From positions 4,567 to 36,366 of the forward strand of contig JAHBMJ010001124.1 in NCBI GenBank assembly GCA_018398765.1: a stretch of DNA of 31,800 nt. The letters are read 5' to 3'. Origin of the DNA: Chromera velia. Taxonomy: Eukaryota > Sar > Chromeraceae. This document shows positions 10,578-20,337 of this stretch, piece by piece. The notes beneath the pieces were generated by a model, which saw nothing but the letters and a program-made list of their open reading frames with translations, was not told the origin of the DNA and did not search any database. Position numbers and translations under genes: made by a program. How positions within the stretch are numbered: the first letter of the stretch is position 1; each line of letters opens with the position of its first letter.

Positions 10578-10965
10578 CTCACTGCACCTCCGTCTCCTTT
10601 CAATCTTGAGTTCAGTCTTTCCGTCGATCGTATAGTATTTAAGACAAACTGGCACCGCCAAGTGAATGATGAATGACCGATGAGCTGGCCTTCTTGGCAT
10701 CACTGGAAGGCGTCGGAATGCCTCAGGCAGCATCGGACAGCTTCATTGCATTGCCGGATATTGGCCGAAGAGTTGCACAATGTTGCACACGGAGACGCCA
10801 AAAACATGCAATGCGGCCCCGGCATATGGCCCGCGTGCTTAATTCCGGCCAGCGCGAGAGCATCGCGCGGCCGGGGCATGCCGTGGCCGCTGTCGAGTGA
10901 GGAGAAAAATGGCACAAAACCCTCAATGATGATTGAGAGTTTTTTCATGCATGCCGCTCTCAATC
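10578..10965 (-). promoter_or_regulatory. Upstream region of pirin with a GC-rich palindromic island
   Basis: A GC-rich block (about 10808-10890) contains nested GGCC/GCGC symmetry and GCATGC near 10875, inside an AT-rich setting. GAGACG (CGTCTC on the sense strand) lies at 10792-10797. A TTAAATAC sequence near 10640 could act as a TATA-like element for the minus-strand gene. A 9-bp perfect inverted repeat (10931-10939 with 10957-10965) flanks a second GCATGC. Promoter function is inferred from position only. Confidence 0.4.
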
Positions 10966-11602
10966 AATTCAAATGTTTTTCAAAAAAAAAAATCAAAAGT
11001 GGTATGATTCCGGCAGTAATTGGTCATGTTTTCGGTTTTCCTGGAACTTTTTTTTTTTAATTCCCCTTCGGGGAAAAAAAAATCTATTCTATTCTTGATT
11101 TTTTTAGGGGGGGGGGGGAAATTGAAAACTTATTTTCTAAAACATGGTTAATAGTGTTAGGCTAGGTGTCAAGGGAGTATACTACATTGATTGATTCATT
11201 GATTGATTGATATAGATTGATACCAAACCCTAGGATAATATATTGAAAGAAAAAAACATACGGAAACAGAACATTCTACGGAAATGCTTAGGAAACTAGT
11301 TAAGGAAATTAACATAATACGCAAAGTACGATTTTGTTTTGTTTGTATTAATTAGTATTAGTTTATAATGTCTCATTCTAATAGACGATTGTGGCAAAGG
11401 GTCTTCTGGCATGTCCTGTGCACTGAACCAAAACCTGTATCTTTTTTTTTCGAATTTTTTTTTGCTTTTAACCTGTCCCGCGTGTTGTTCTTTCGTCTCT
11501 TGTCGACTCTCTTTTGAAAGCCACCATGAAACTGTCCTCATCGGATTTCTGCTTCCTCTCTCTCAAATTTCTTCTTCTCCCCCTCGCCCCCTTCCGATCT
11601 CA

Positions 11603-11785
11603 ATGAAGGAACAAATCTTCATTCTTTTCTCCTGTTCATGGCTGTGCCTGCTTGGTCTGCTCGAGTGCCTGGAACTTGATCAAGATTTCTGGCCCTCCAT
11701 ACAAAAGAGGAACTTGCTAACGGAGGAAAGACACTGTCCCCACATGAGTGCGTCGAGAGGACAGAGTTTCCGTCGCTCTTCATAA
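11603..11785 (+). CDS. Candidate small ORF with a signal-peptide-like N-terminus
   Basis: A 60-residue frame begins with a hydrophobic stretch (MKEQIFILFSCSWLCLLGLL) like a signal peptide, then a polar tail. I could not find a downstream exon that joins in phase: the strong acceptor near 12062 would bring an immediate stop with the available phase-1 donors. It may be a first exon, a small secreted peptide or chance. Confidence 0.2.
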   Translation: MKEQIFILFSCSWLCLLGLLECLELDQDFWPSIQKRNLLTEERHCPHMSASRGQSFRRSS

Positions 11786-11981
11786 CAACCTGCGTCAAGA
11801 AAGACAATAATGAGTCGATTGGAGAGTCCATTTTGTTGCATAAGGACGAAACTCATACGGAGCACCAGAGAAGTACTTGCATGAAATGAGAACAAGGCAA
11901 AAAACAGGGTGGAAGAGAAGAAGGGAATCTCGGCTGCATGTAGCTCCTGTACAGCTGTGGCACAACAATTCAAGGAAAAAT

Positions 11982-11983
<2 letters not shown>

Positions 11984-12014
<31 letters not shown>
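11984..12014. repeat. (CA)n microsatellite
   Basis: About fifteen CA units with no interruption. Confidence 0.95.
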
Positions 12015-12015
<1 letters not shown>

Positions 12016-12682
12016 TGCAATTGTCGTTAAATTTTCTGACTCGCTTTGTTGTCGTTCTTCAGTTTGAAGCACAAGGTTTCTTAAGTCAACAGAAGCACAC
12101 AACAAGAAATAATGATAGAGATTTCAGTGTCTCTTCATAGAGATTTCAGTGTCTCTTCCAGTCCAACACATGTTGGATCTACCTGAGAGATTTTTGCGAA
12201 GACGCCACTCTCTTTCAGTTAGTCCTGGCTTTTTAATTTTCTGAGGTCGGCCACAGCATTCCGGCGCTGCACATCCATAATTCATAAACAGCTAGGTCAG
12301 TCTGACACACAGGCCGGTGCCAATATTTTTTTCTGGCATAAATATATTAGAGCGGGAAAATGGACTCTGCTTGAAGTTCCTCTGACTCTCTCTGTAAGAC
12401 CCAATACAAGCGACGGGGGACCACCGAGGCAAGAAAAGAACTCCTCGCCGTCAAAGGAGCAGACAGAAAGAAAGGTATGAGTCGGAATGGCACTGTCTTC
12501 TCTCTTCTCTTCTCTTCTCTTCTCTTCTCACCATGCTGTCAGTCACAGTCAGTCTCAGTCGATGCGAGTTAAAATTCTCTCCACATTGAACGAATCGATG
12601 AGATCTGATTCCACCGCCACTGCAAGCCGCCCTCTTTGTACTTCATTCTGCTTCTCTTTTTTTTCTTTCTTCCCTCGTGCCT

Positions 12683-14618
12683 TCATAGAATGCTCTTGTC
12701 TGTCGATTCCTTTCGGTACAACGACCAACGCTGTGAAGACTCAAAATCATGCAGCACGGGTCCCGTCAAGCCCTGGATAGGCCGAGCTCACTTTTTGTCT
12801 CCCAGCTTCCGTCTTTTCGCTTCCTTTCCTCTTTGATTCATTCGTTCATCCATCCATGCATCCTCCCATCAAGGCAGCCAGCCAGCCAGCAAGCCAGCCA
12901 GCCAATCAACCGTTTTTTTATCCGCAAACCCCCTTCCCTTCCTCTCTCCTGACCTTCAGAAGCTTTGGGTGCTTCTCGAACATGTCCTCTGGCTGCATGC
13001 AAGAGGAAGGGAGCACGAAGGGGAGGGAGGAGGAAGACAGACAGAAAAAGAACAACTTGCATTTCCACACACAGAGCGAGACATTGAATTACTTTTTCCT
13101 TCGCAGACGAACATGCATACATGAGACCTAGACGGGAAGAGAGGGAGGAAGGGACAGAAAACAGACTGAAAACATCACCCAGAAAGCGGAGACAGAGACA
13201 TGGAGTCGAGGGATAAGCCAAGCGAACGGAAGACAAAGGCCTTGATATGTAATCGCGACGTCTCGTTATCTCACTGATTCGAGACTGCATGGCTTTTTGG
13301 GTTCGGAGAGGGGGCAGAGAGCCAGAAAACAATCACGGTGTCTGTCCAAGTCACACTTCGCCCTGTGTACAAATTTGTTCTCCTGTCAGTGCTCATCCAA
13401 GAAAGTCTCGAGGGCAAAAAAAAAGCGTCATTTGTCGAAACAGCGAAGGGAAGGAGCGATACAGAAAAGTGGTGGGTCAAGATTTAGAACAAACGGCCTA
13501 CCTGCATACTCCTGATCCATTTTCTTCTCTTGCTACCCTCTTCCCAATCTCTTCAGCTCTGACCCATGCCCCCAACACGAAGACCAAACAACATAGATTG
13601 ATTTTCTCTGTTCAGTGTACCCCTGACCTCGTCTGAATTTATCTTCTTCACGTCATCATCGGATAAAATCACAGCATTGCGACGCTGCAAAGGAGATGGG
13701 AGGGGGGGGGCAATGAGAAAACCAGTATAAATGCTGAGCCGTGCAGCAAAATCTAATTCGATTTAGTAAGATCAAAAGACGCACACCGAGGGATGATTCT
13801 CAATTCTCTGCGTTTCATTTTCAGGCAAAGACGGAACGCAATATGGCTGCTGATACATCACAGCCCGACCAAGCAAATCTGTATCCGGCAGGGCTCTTGA
13901 ACATCGGACACTACGGAGCTCTCGATAGATTGAGGATTTCAGTTCCAACCAGGTGTATCTTCTCTCTCTTCTTCCGACCCCCAGCGGATCTTTTGCCTGT
14001 GCCCGCTTCCTTTTCTGCAAAGAGATCCAAAGAACGAATCCGACCCAAAACTCTGCTGAAAAAAGTAAAAAAGTCAAAGACGAGCACACCTGCCTACCTG
14101 CTTGTCTGCCTACCTCTGTATGACCACAGCTAGTGGAGACGTCAAAGAGGGAGTTGACCTACCTTCAGTTCCCTCTTGGGTTGCACTCCCGCAAAGGCCT
14201 GCACGATCACATGCCCATGGACGTATGCATGCATGCATACATTAATAGATGCCGGACCCCGTGCGTAATGTTGCGTCTCGACTTGTGACCACTACATTCA
14301 TCAGTCGTTGAACCGTGGGAAAAACAATTCAGATTGAGACTGACAGAAAAATGAGAGTTGAGATGTGCACGTGTGTGCTTATGTATACACCATGTTCGTA
14401 TAGATATTTTCGAGTCAGATTTGGTGAGCACGAGTGTATGGTCTCGGACAGCTGTTGTACTGCACAATTTTTCATTCAGATTCCTCGATCAGAATCTCCT
14501 CTGAATGCATGCATGGAAAATTCGCAGGGAGAGAAACTTCAGGTTGAAGCAAAGACTCACTGACATTTTCAGTCAAGACACAGAGTACCACCAGTGCAAA
14601 GAGGCAGAGTCGAACCAT
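12683..14618 (-). CDS. Small cysteine-containing secretory-pathway protein, seven exons, unrecognised
   Basis: I do not recognise the family. Exons (high to low): 14618-14565, 14198-14163, 13684-13628, 13548-13502, 13362-13275, 12992-12954, 12772-12683. Phases match throughout and give 136 residues. Residues 1-21 form a signal peptide ending in AFA just before GVQPK, a good cleavage site whose AFA comes from exon 2. The mature part is charged, with five cysteines spaced CX3CX7CX4CX8C in exons 4-5, and no further membrane segment. Acceptors of exons 3 and 6 are very strong (long CT tracts plus CAG); those of exons 2, 4 and 7 are weaker. It is transcribed away from folD across a shared 780-base upstream region. 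A competing plus-strand reading across 13824-14213 exists but does not explain the minus-strand exon series. The protein could be secreted, lumenal or plastid-bound. Confidence 0.65.
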
Positions 14619-15397
14619 GTTGATTGACGAACTGTCACAGTCAACTGCTTGGAGAGGATGCGAGTCTTTTCTGCTCCCTCGCCGCGCTTTTTACAAACAG
14701 TGGCGGGCTCTCTTCGTCAAACAAATTCCGTGCTGACACAAGACACTGCGTGAGTGAATCAGTCATACAAGGAAAGGATCGAGACTCAAAAACCTATGGT
14801 CATAGACGTCAATTATTTGCTGATACAGGCAATGTGGCCTACGTATGGAGACGGAAAATGGTGATCTGCTTTTTGCATGCATGCGCCAACGATTTTTTTT
14901 TTCTTCATGCATGCATGAAGATTTTTTTTTCTTCAAATGAAATTAAGAGAAGAAGAGAAAATTTTAGTCACATGCAGAGAAAAGCGCGCGTTTTGCGCGC
15001 GCGTGGAGTGTCAATTGCTGGAGCTATATAGGATGCTATAGGAGCGTCGCGATCATGGTGCGCCGCGGCCGTCTCCAATTCGTCTCCTCAAGTGCCGTCT
15101 CTGCCACTAGTTAAGGTCGATCGAGAGGCTGGACATGCATGGCATGACATGCTCATGACTGCGTGACTGTTAACGAGCGAAAAGTTGTGGCAATGTGCCA
15201 GAGTGCAGCATACTTTGCATGCCAACTCCTGCGTGTCCAGACCGACACCATTTGGCTGCAGTGGGACCAGGGGATCCGTTTGTCTCATGCGACCACCTCT
15301 TACCTGGTTTTGCGTCTTCTTTTCTCTTTTCCTACTGTGGCCTTCTGCTTACACGTCCTGGGTGGATCCACTTTCGCTTGATTGAGTCAAGAACTGG
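14619..15397. promoter_or_regulatory. Shared divergent promoter region, secretory-protein gene and folD
   Basis: It holds GCATGC words near 14876, an 18-bp perfect palindrome CTTCATGCATGCATGAAG (14903-14920) flanked by two copies of A(T)10CTTC, and a GCGCGC hairpin (about 14984-15003). Further on are TATATA and CTATAG words at about 15024-15040, then three CGTCTC words within 32 bases (15070, 15081, 15096). The GC-rich part stands out from the surroundings. Function is inferred from the head-to-head gene arrangement. Confidence 0.5.
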
Positions 15398-18300
15398 ATG
15401 ACCCATGCAGACGTTACGTCAGTGAGACGGTTAACTTTGCTGTCGATAATCGTGTGTGCTCTTTCTTTTTTCGGCCATCGGCGTCAGCATCAAATGTCGG
15501 TTGGTGAAAAGGCAAAATTCGTCAAAAATGGTAACGTTCTCGACGGGTCCTCTATTGCGAAGGCGATCCGGTCTGAGACGAAGGAGGCTGTGCAACACCT
15601 GACCCGCAAACACCTCCGACCTCCTTGTCTGGTGATCTTTCTTGTGGGGTCTCGGGAGGACAGCGCCACTTACGTCAAACACAAGAAGAAGACGTGCGAA
15701 GAATGCGGAATCCTTTGTGAGATTGTCAGACTGGGCGATGATGTCAGCCTTCAAGAGGTCGGTTTCTTCCAATCAACGGCCACTGCTATATCTCAACAGT
15801 CTCCTTCTCTGAATGTCTAATCGCTGTTGTAGGCACGTGCACATGTTGATGCTCTTTCATTGCTCGTTGCACATGAGTGTGTGCCGTACTCCTTCTTCGC
15901 GTCCTTCTGATTTTGACAATCTGGCAGAATCAAATACCCTTGAAGGCTCTGCATGCACCGTTGCATCTCCTTCCTTCAAGTTGTGTCTCTTGTTCTCTTC
16001 TCTTCTCTCTTCATGAACGCGTGGATATGGATGCTTAGATGGACCGATGCATGGATGGATGGATGGATGGGTGGATGGATGGAAGGACAGACATGTGGAA
16101 GGATGGAACCATACAAATGGATGCAGTTGACGCATGCGATCGAGGAGAGATGTCGGAGCCCATTCGTCGATGCAATGCTCGTCCAGATGCCTCTGCCTCC
16201 AGCCCTCCAGTCGCACACGAACAAGGTCATGTCTTTGATCTGCCCTCCCAAGGAGATAGACGGGCTGCACCCTCTGAACATTTCGGCATTGACAGGCACA
16301 TGGACCCCCTACTCGTCCTTCCCTGGCACGACAAGGGGCGAAATGGGCACAAAACTCCTCGACCCCCTTTCCCGTCTCCTTCCGGTGCCGTCTTCCATGC
16401 TCCCGTTTTTTGTTCCCGTCGGTGCAGAAGCAGCCCTGGAGATGCTGTGGAGAGCCGGGTTGGGTCCTTCAGAGTTGTCCGAAAAGACGGTAGTCATTCT
16501 AGGGGACTCAAACCTGATTGCTCGACCTCTCTCGCTATGTCTCTCTGCTCTGGGTACGTGCGTGACTGTAGTTCCCTCAAGGGGCTGCATGGAGGCAGAG
16601 AGGGAAGAGAGGGAGAGACAGTCCAATTGTAGATTAGAAACGGAGAAAAGAGGGGATGACGGACTAATTCTCCCGTGTCAGTCCTGGGGCGGCCCATCCT
16701 CTGTCTCTTTTAGCTCGGAACGGTGGTTGGAGAAAATTCGCAGGCTGTGCAGGAAAGCCGACGTGATCTGTGCGGCATGTGACATTCCGAATTTCGTGAA
16801 CAATGAGATGCTGGGGGGTGTTGTGGGTATGGGTGATGAAGTGAAGGAGGAGGAAGAAGGCTCTGATTCGACTCGGAGGCTTCCCGTCCTTTTGGATCTC
16901 GGGATGAATTTTCTTGAGGTTGGTGCGTTGGCGGGGGNNNNNNNNNNNNNNNNNNNNNNNNNNNNNNNNNNNNNNNNNNNNNNNNNNNNNNNNNNNNNNN
17001 NNNNNNNNNNNNNNNNNNNNNNNNNNNNNNNNNNNNNNNNNNNNNNNNNNNNNNNNNNNNNNNNNNNNNNNNNNNNNNNNNNNNNNNNNNNNNNNNNNNN
17101 NNNNNNNNNNNNNNNNNNNNNNNNNNNNNNNNNNNNNNNNNNNNNNNNNNNNNNNNNNNNNNNNNNNNNNNNNNNNNNNNNNNNNNNNNNNNNNNNNNNN
17201 NNNNNNNNNNNNNNNNNNNNNNNNNNNNGGGGGGGGGGGGGGGATGTGGTGGGACTGTCATGCTGTCTTAGCGTATTTCTTCTTATGGTGGTATGCACTC
17301 TTGGGCTATTCAGAATCCCGATTCTCTCCGGTGACCATTTCCCACCCCTCTACTTTGGCCTGTCCGTGGCTTCTTTCTTACGCGCTGGTTGTGTGCTCGG
17401 CTTCTTGGCTGTGGTTTCTTCCTTGTGGGTGCTCGTGAAAGAGTGTATGGCAGAATTTCTTTGCTCGACTCTTCGTTGCTTTTTTCGCCTCTCCCGGCTG
17501 CCTGTCTGCCTGCCTGCCTGCCTGCCTGCCCGGGTGCCTGCCTGCTTGCCTGCCTGCGTGGGTGCGCGGGATTGCGTGCAGACGGACAAAAGAAAGGTGT
17601 TGGGAGAAAACCCACTGACGAGCAGTGATTGACTGACTGAATGAATGAGTGAATGGACGAATGAATGATTGAATGAGTGAATCAATGAACAAATGAATGA
17701 TGAGAAATCGACGGATGAATACAACGGAGGAGCAACGACACCCAGATTTTTTTTTCACTTTCACCGAAAGATGCCCATCTCTCATCTGAGCATGCAGGTA
17801 GATCTCGAGTGCATGCTCCACAGTCGCATGCATCCATCAGAGCCTTCGCAGACGGAGGCGGAGAAGCAAAGGGAGAGAGACATACGATCCACTCCTTTTC
17901 CCCCCTCTTCCCCCCTTCTGTCGGACTTTGAGATTTCGTCTCTCTGCAAGGCTCTAATGGCAGAGAGCAGAGAGTGTGCTGGAGCTGCCACAGCCGCTTC
18001 CGCCTCCTCCCCAAACCTCACGTCCCAAGCAGCTCCCCCCCTCCCCTCAAGGAAGCACTCTCTCAAAGCACCCCTCGCACCCCTTCATGAGCATGAGAGA
18101 CCTGCGCAGGCGGACCGTCCTCTGACTAGCAATGGACCCGGTCCCTCTTCATCATGCGATAATTCTAGACCCCGACCGCACGGGTTGTCTCTGGGGACCC
18201 AGCCCCAGTCGCCCTCTTGTCCTAGCAGGCTATGTGAAGGTCTGGTCATCCCCCCCTTCTCGGCCTCCCCCCTTCCCCTGACTGAGCACGAAAGGAAGGA

Positions 18301-18478
18301 AGCGTGCGACTGGGCTCGGGTGGAGGAGACGGGGAAAGGGAAAGGGGCAGGGGAAGAGCAAATGGGAAACGAGGGAGGGGGAGCGGGGGATCAGCTTGGC
18401 GCGTGGCAGGTCCAGCAGACGGGGATGTGCTCGTCTCGGTCTGCCTCCCCTTCTCCGGCACCGATGGCAATTCTCAGA

Positions 18479-18529
<51 letters not shown>

Positions 18530-18557
18530 TGTTGTATGTGCACGAGTGTATGCGTAT

Positions 18558-18593
<36 letters not shown>

Positions 18594-20337
18594 ATGCACC
18601 TGGGTGTTTCTGTATGAATGCATGGCTGTCTTCTTAGACTCATGAAGGTTTATCTGTCAGCATCCGTGCGTGTACTGTCATACGTATCTATGCTTGCGTA
18701 TGTGTGTCAATGGATGTGTTTCGAATGAATGTGTTTGTGCTTGTGTGTGAGAAAGAGAAGCGCTGCCCTTCCCCGCCTCTCATATTCGTTGGTCTATGTG
18801 CATATACAACAACAAAAAGAAACGTCCGTCTGCTTCCTATGTGGAGTCATTGCACTGCTGTCTGCTCGCTCGCTCACATGCTGCAGGTACAGCCGCTCGA
18901 ACGACGGCCGCCACTCCTTCAGCTACACGCTCTTTGACCGGTACGCTGCTCTCCCGTAGATGAATTTGCCTTATTTTCTCACATCGTTTTTCGCTTGTTT
19001 GCCCAGGCATTTTGATTTGATTGTCTTCGATCAACATGCGGAAGAAAAGAGAGGAAACCGAGGCTGACTGATTGTTTGAAACCGAGCTGCCCGATTGATC
19101 TATGCGTCTCTTGCACGAACTTGCGCACGCGCTTATGTCCGTTTTTCTGGGGGGAGGGCGGAACAGAACCGAGATATTAATATTGTGGGGACGGCAAGTG
19201 TGTGTATCACGGACTGCTTGAGTTGGACCTTCTGTCCCACCCATCCACCGTTCTGTCCCTCGCTGTTCATTCGTTACTTGAATGCCTGCATGCAGACGGG
19301 TGTCCGGAGGGTTCTGGCGTCGCAGCCGCGAGGCTGACGCTGAGTACCTTCGTGCTGAGTCGGGTGGTCGTTCGGGCTTTGTGGGGGAGATGGAGATTGT
19401 GCAGGGGACTTCATCGCGTGTCCCTTCGTCCTCTGTTTCGTTCTTCTCTTCTGAGTCTGTCTCCATCTCTGCCTGTTCCTCTGCGAGGGCCCCGCTCGTG
19501 TCGAGACAGAACCCCCGTCTCCGTCAGCAACAAGACGAGGCCGCAGCAAATTGGAGTCCTATGGGGGGAAATGGGGAAGGAGACGGAGAGAAGGAAGGAT
19601 TTCAAGAAACACAGACAGAGGGGGCAGGAGGAGGAGGTAGAAATGTTACCACCCTTGCCGGCAGATGCAGTGAAGATTCCTCGCGGCCTGTCTCCGTCTC
19701 GGGAGAAGAGTGGATAGAGACATCGGGAGCATGGTATATGGGTGGGTGTGCATCTCTGCCCGAGAGTCCCTCGGAAACGTCTTTGAAGAGCGCAAAAAAA
19801 GACAGCAACAACGCGACAGCTGACGATACAGCAGGTTTGAGAAGGCGGCTGAGTACATCTGCCACTGCTGTGTCGGTGAATGAGAGAGAGAATTCGAATT
19901 TAAATGCCGGGGGTGGGCTGGAGGGAGAGAGGTCCCCCCCCAGCGGAGCAAATGGTGAGGGGGGCACAGGCACAAGGACTCCGCAGGCTTCTTCTGTCCC
20001 CTCCCCCTTCAATACCGCAACAACCGTGGAGGGGCCTCCGTGTACTCAAAATGCCCCCGCTCTGCTGGCTTCGCCTATTTCTTCTACCGCGGGGGCTGGG
20101 GCCCCTGCCGCAATCGTTTCCCTTCCTTCGGGAATTTCGGTTCCTCCTGGTGGGTTGGCTGTGGAGAGGAGAACTTCGCACTCACACACAGTAGTGGGGG
20201 ATGTGGCGTTCTCCCAAGTGAAACCGCTGTGCAAACTCATCAGCCCCGTCCCCGGAGGGGCTGGGCCTGTGACGATTGCCCTGCTAGCTCGGAATGTGCT
20301 CAGGGCCCGGTGGCGGAGTCTGGGGCTCCTCCGATAA
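15398..20337 (+). CDS. folD: Methylenetetrahydrofolate dehydrogenase/cyclohydrolase (FolD) with a huge insertion
   Basis: FolD interconverts 5,10-methylene- and 10-formyl-tetrahydrofolate. Proposed exons: 15398-15757, 15833-15865, 16127 into the gap at 16938, 17798-18480, 18887-18940, 19296-20337; phases match wherever they can be tested. Counting from the second ATG (15494), catalytic Tyr60 and Lys64 lie in YVKHK, Gln119 in LVQMPLP and Asp144 in KEIDGLHPLN. The Rossmann motif reads LGDSNLIARP, then DLGMNF. The C-terminus has VVGDV and PVPGGAGPVT. Between DLGMNF and VVGDV the model inserts about 540 or more Ser/Pro/Gly-rich residues where relatives have about 20. The Arg of the usual GRSN loop is Asp. 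Starting at 15398 adds a hydrophobic leader that could direct import. Exons 4 and 5 and most of exon 6 have no homology support and could be partly intronic. Confidence 0.8.
16052..16085. repeat. (GGAT)n microsatellite in folD intron 2
   Basis: Degenerate GGAT tetranucleotide repeat just before the exon 3 acceptor. It creates spurious open frames. Confidence 0.9.
16938..17228. other. Assembly gap (291 N) bordered by G runs
   Basis: The N run interrupts folD directly after its third long exon. Six G precede it and about fifteen G follow it, so a G homopolymer or G-rich repeat probably stopped the assembly. The end of exon 3 and any exon in the gap cannot be seen. Confidence 0.98.
17505..17705. 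repeat. (GCCT)n and (TGAA)n repeats
   Basis: GCCT units around 17505-17560, then TGAA/TGAG units to about 17705, in the presumed folD intron after the gap. Confidence 0.8.
18482..18592. repeat. (TC)n-(TG)n microsatellites at a folD splice donor
   Basis: TC repeats start right at the inferred donor after 18480 and pass into TG repeats, with a second TG block to 18592. Confidence 0.95.

Larger units (their letters stand above)
10966..12682. other. AT-rich spacer between pirin and the secretory-protein gene
   Basis: No firmly supported gene. It contains a hairpin with a TTCG loop and flanking T and A runs (11048-11082), a run of twelve G (11107-11118), a (CA)n microsatellite (11984-12014), a 22-bp tandem duplication (12116-12159), a TATA-like CATAAATATATTAG near 12338, and (TCTTC)n around 12500-12527. 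A weak candidate small ORF at 11603 is listed separately. Confidence 0.5.

Noticed and set aside
11048-11082. Bacterial-type rho-independent terminator
   Set aside because: Hairpin plus T run looks similar, but the genes are intron-containing eukaryotic genes and none ends here.
13824-14213. Plus-strand two-exon reading starting at ATG 13843 behind a TATAAAT at about 13723
   Set aside because: Splice signals are plausible, but it overlaps the minus-strand seven-exon gene, gives no recognisable protein and has no continuation.
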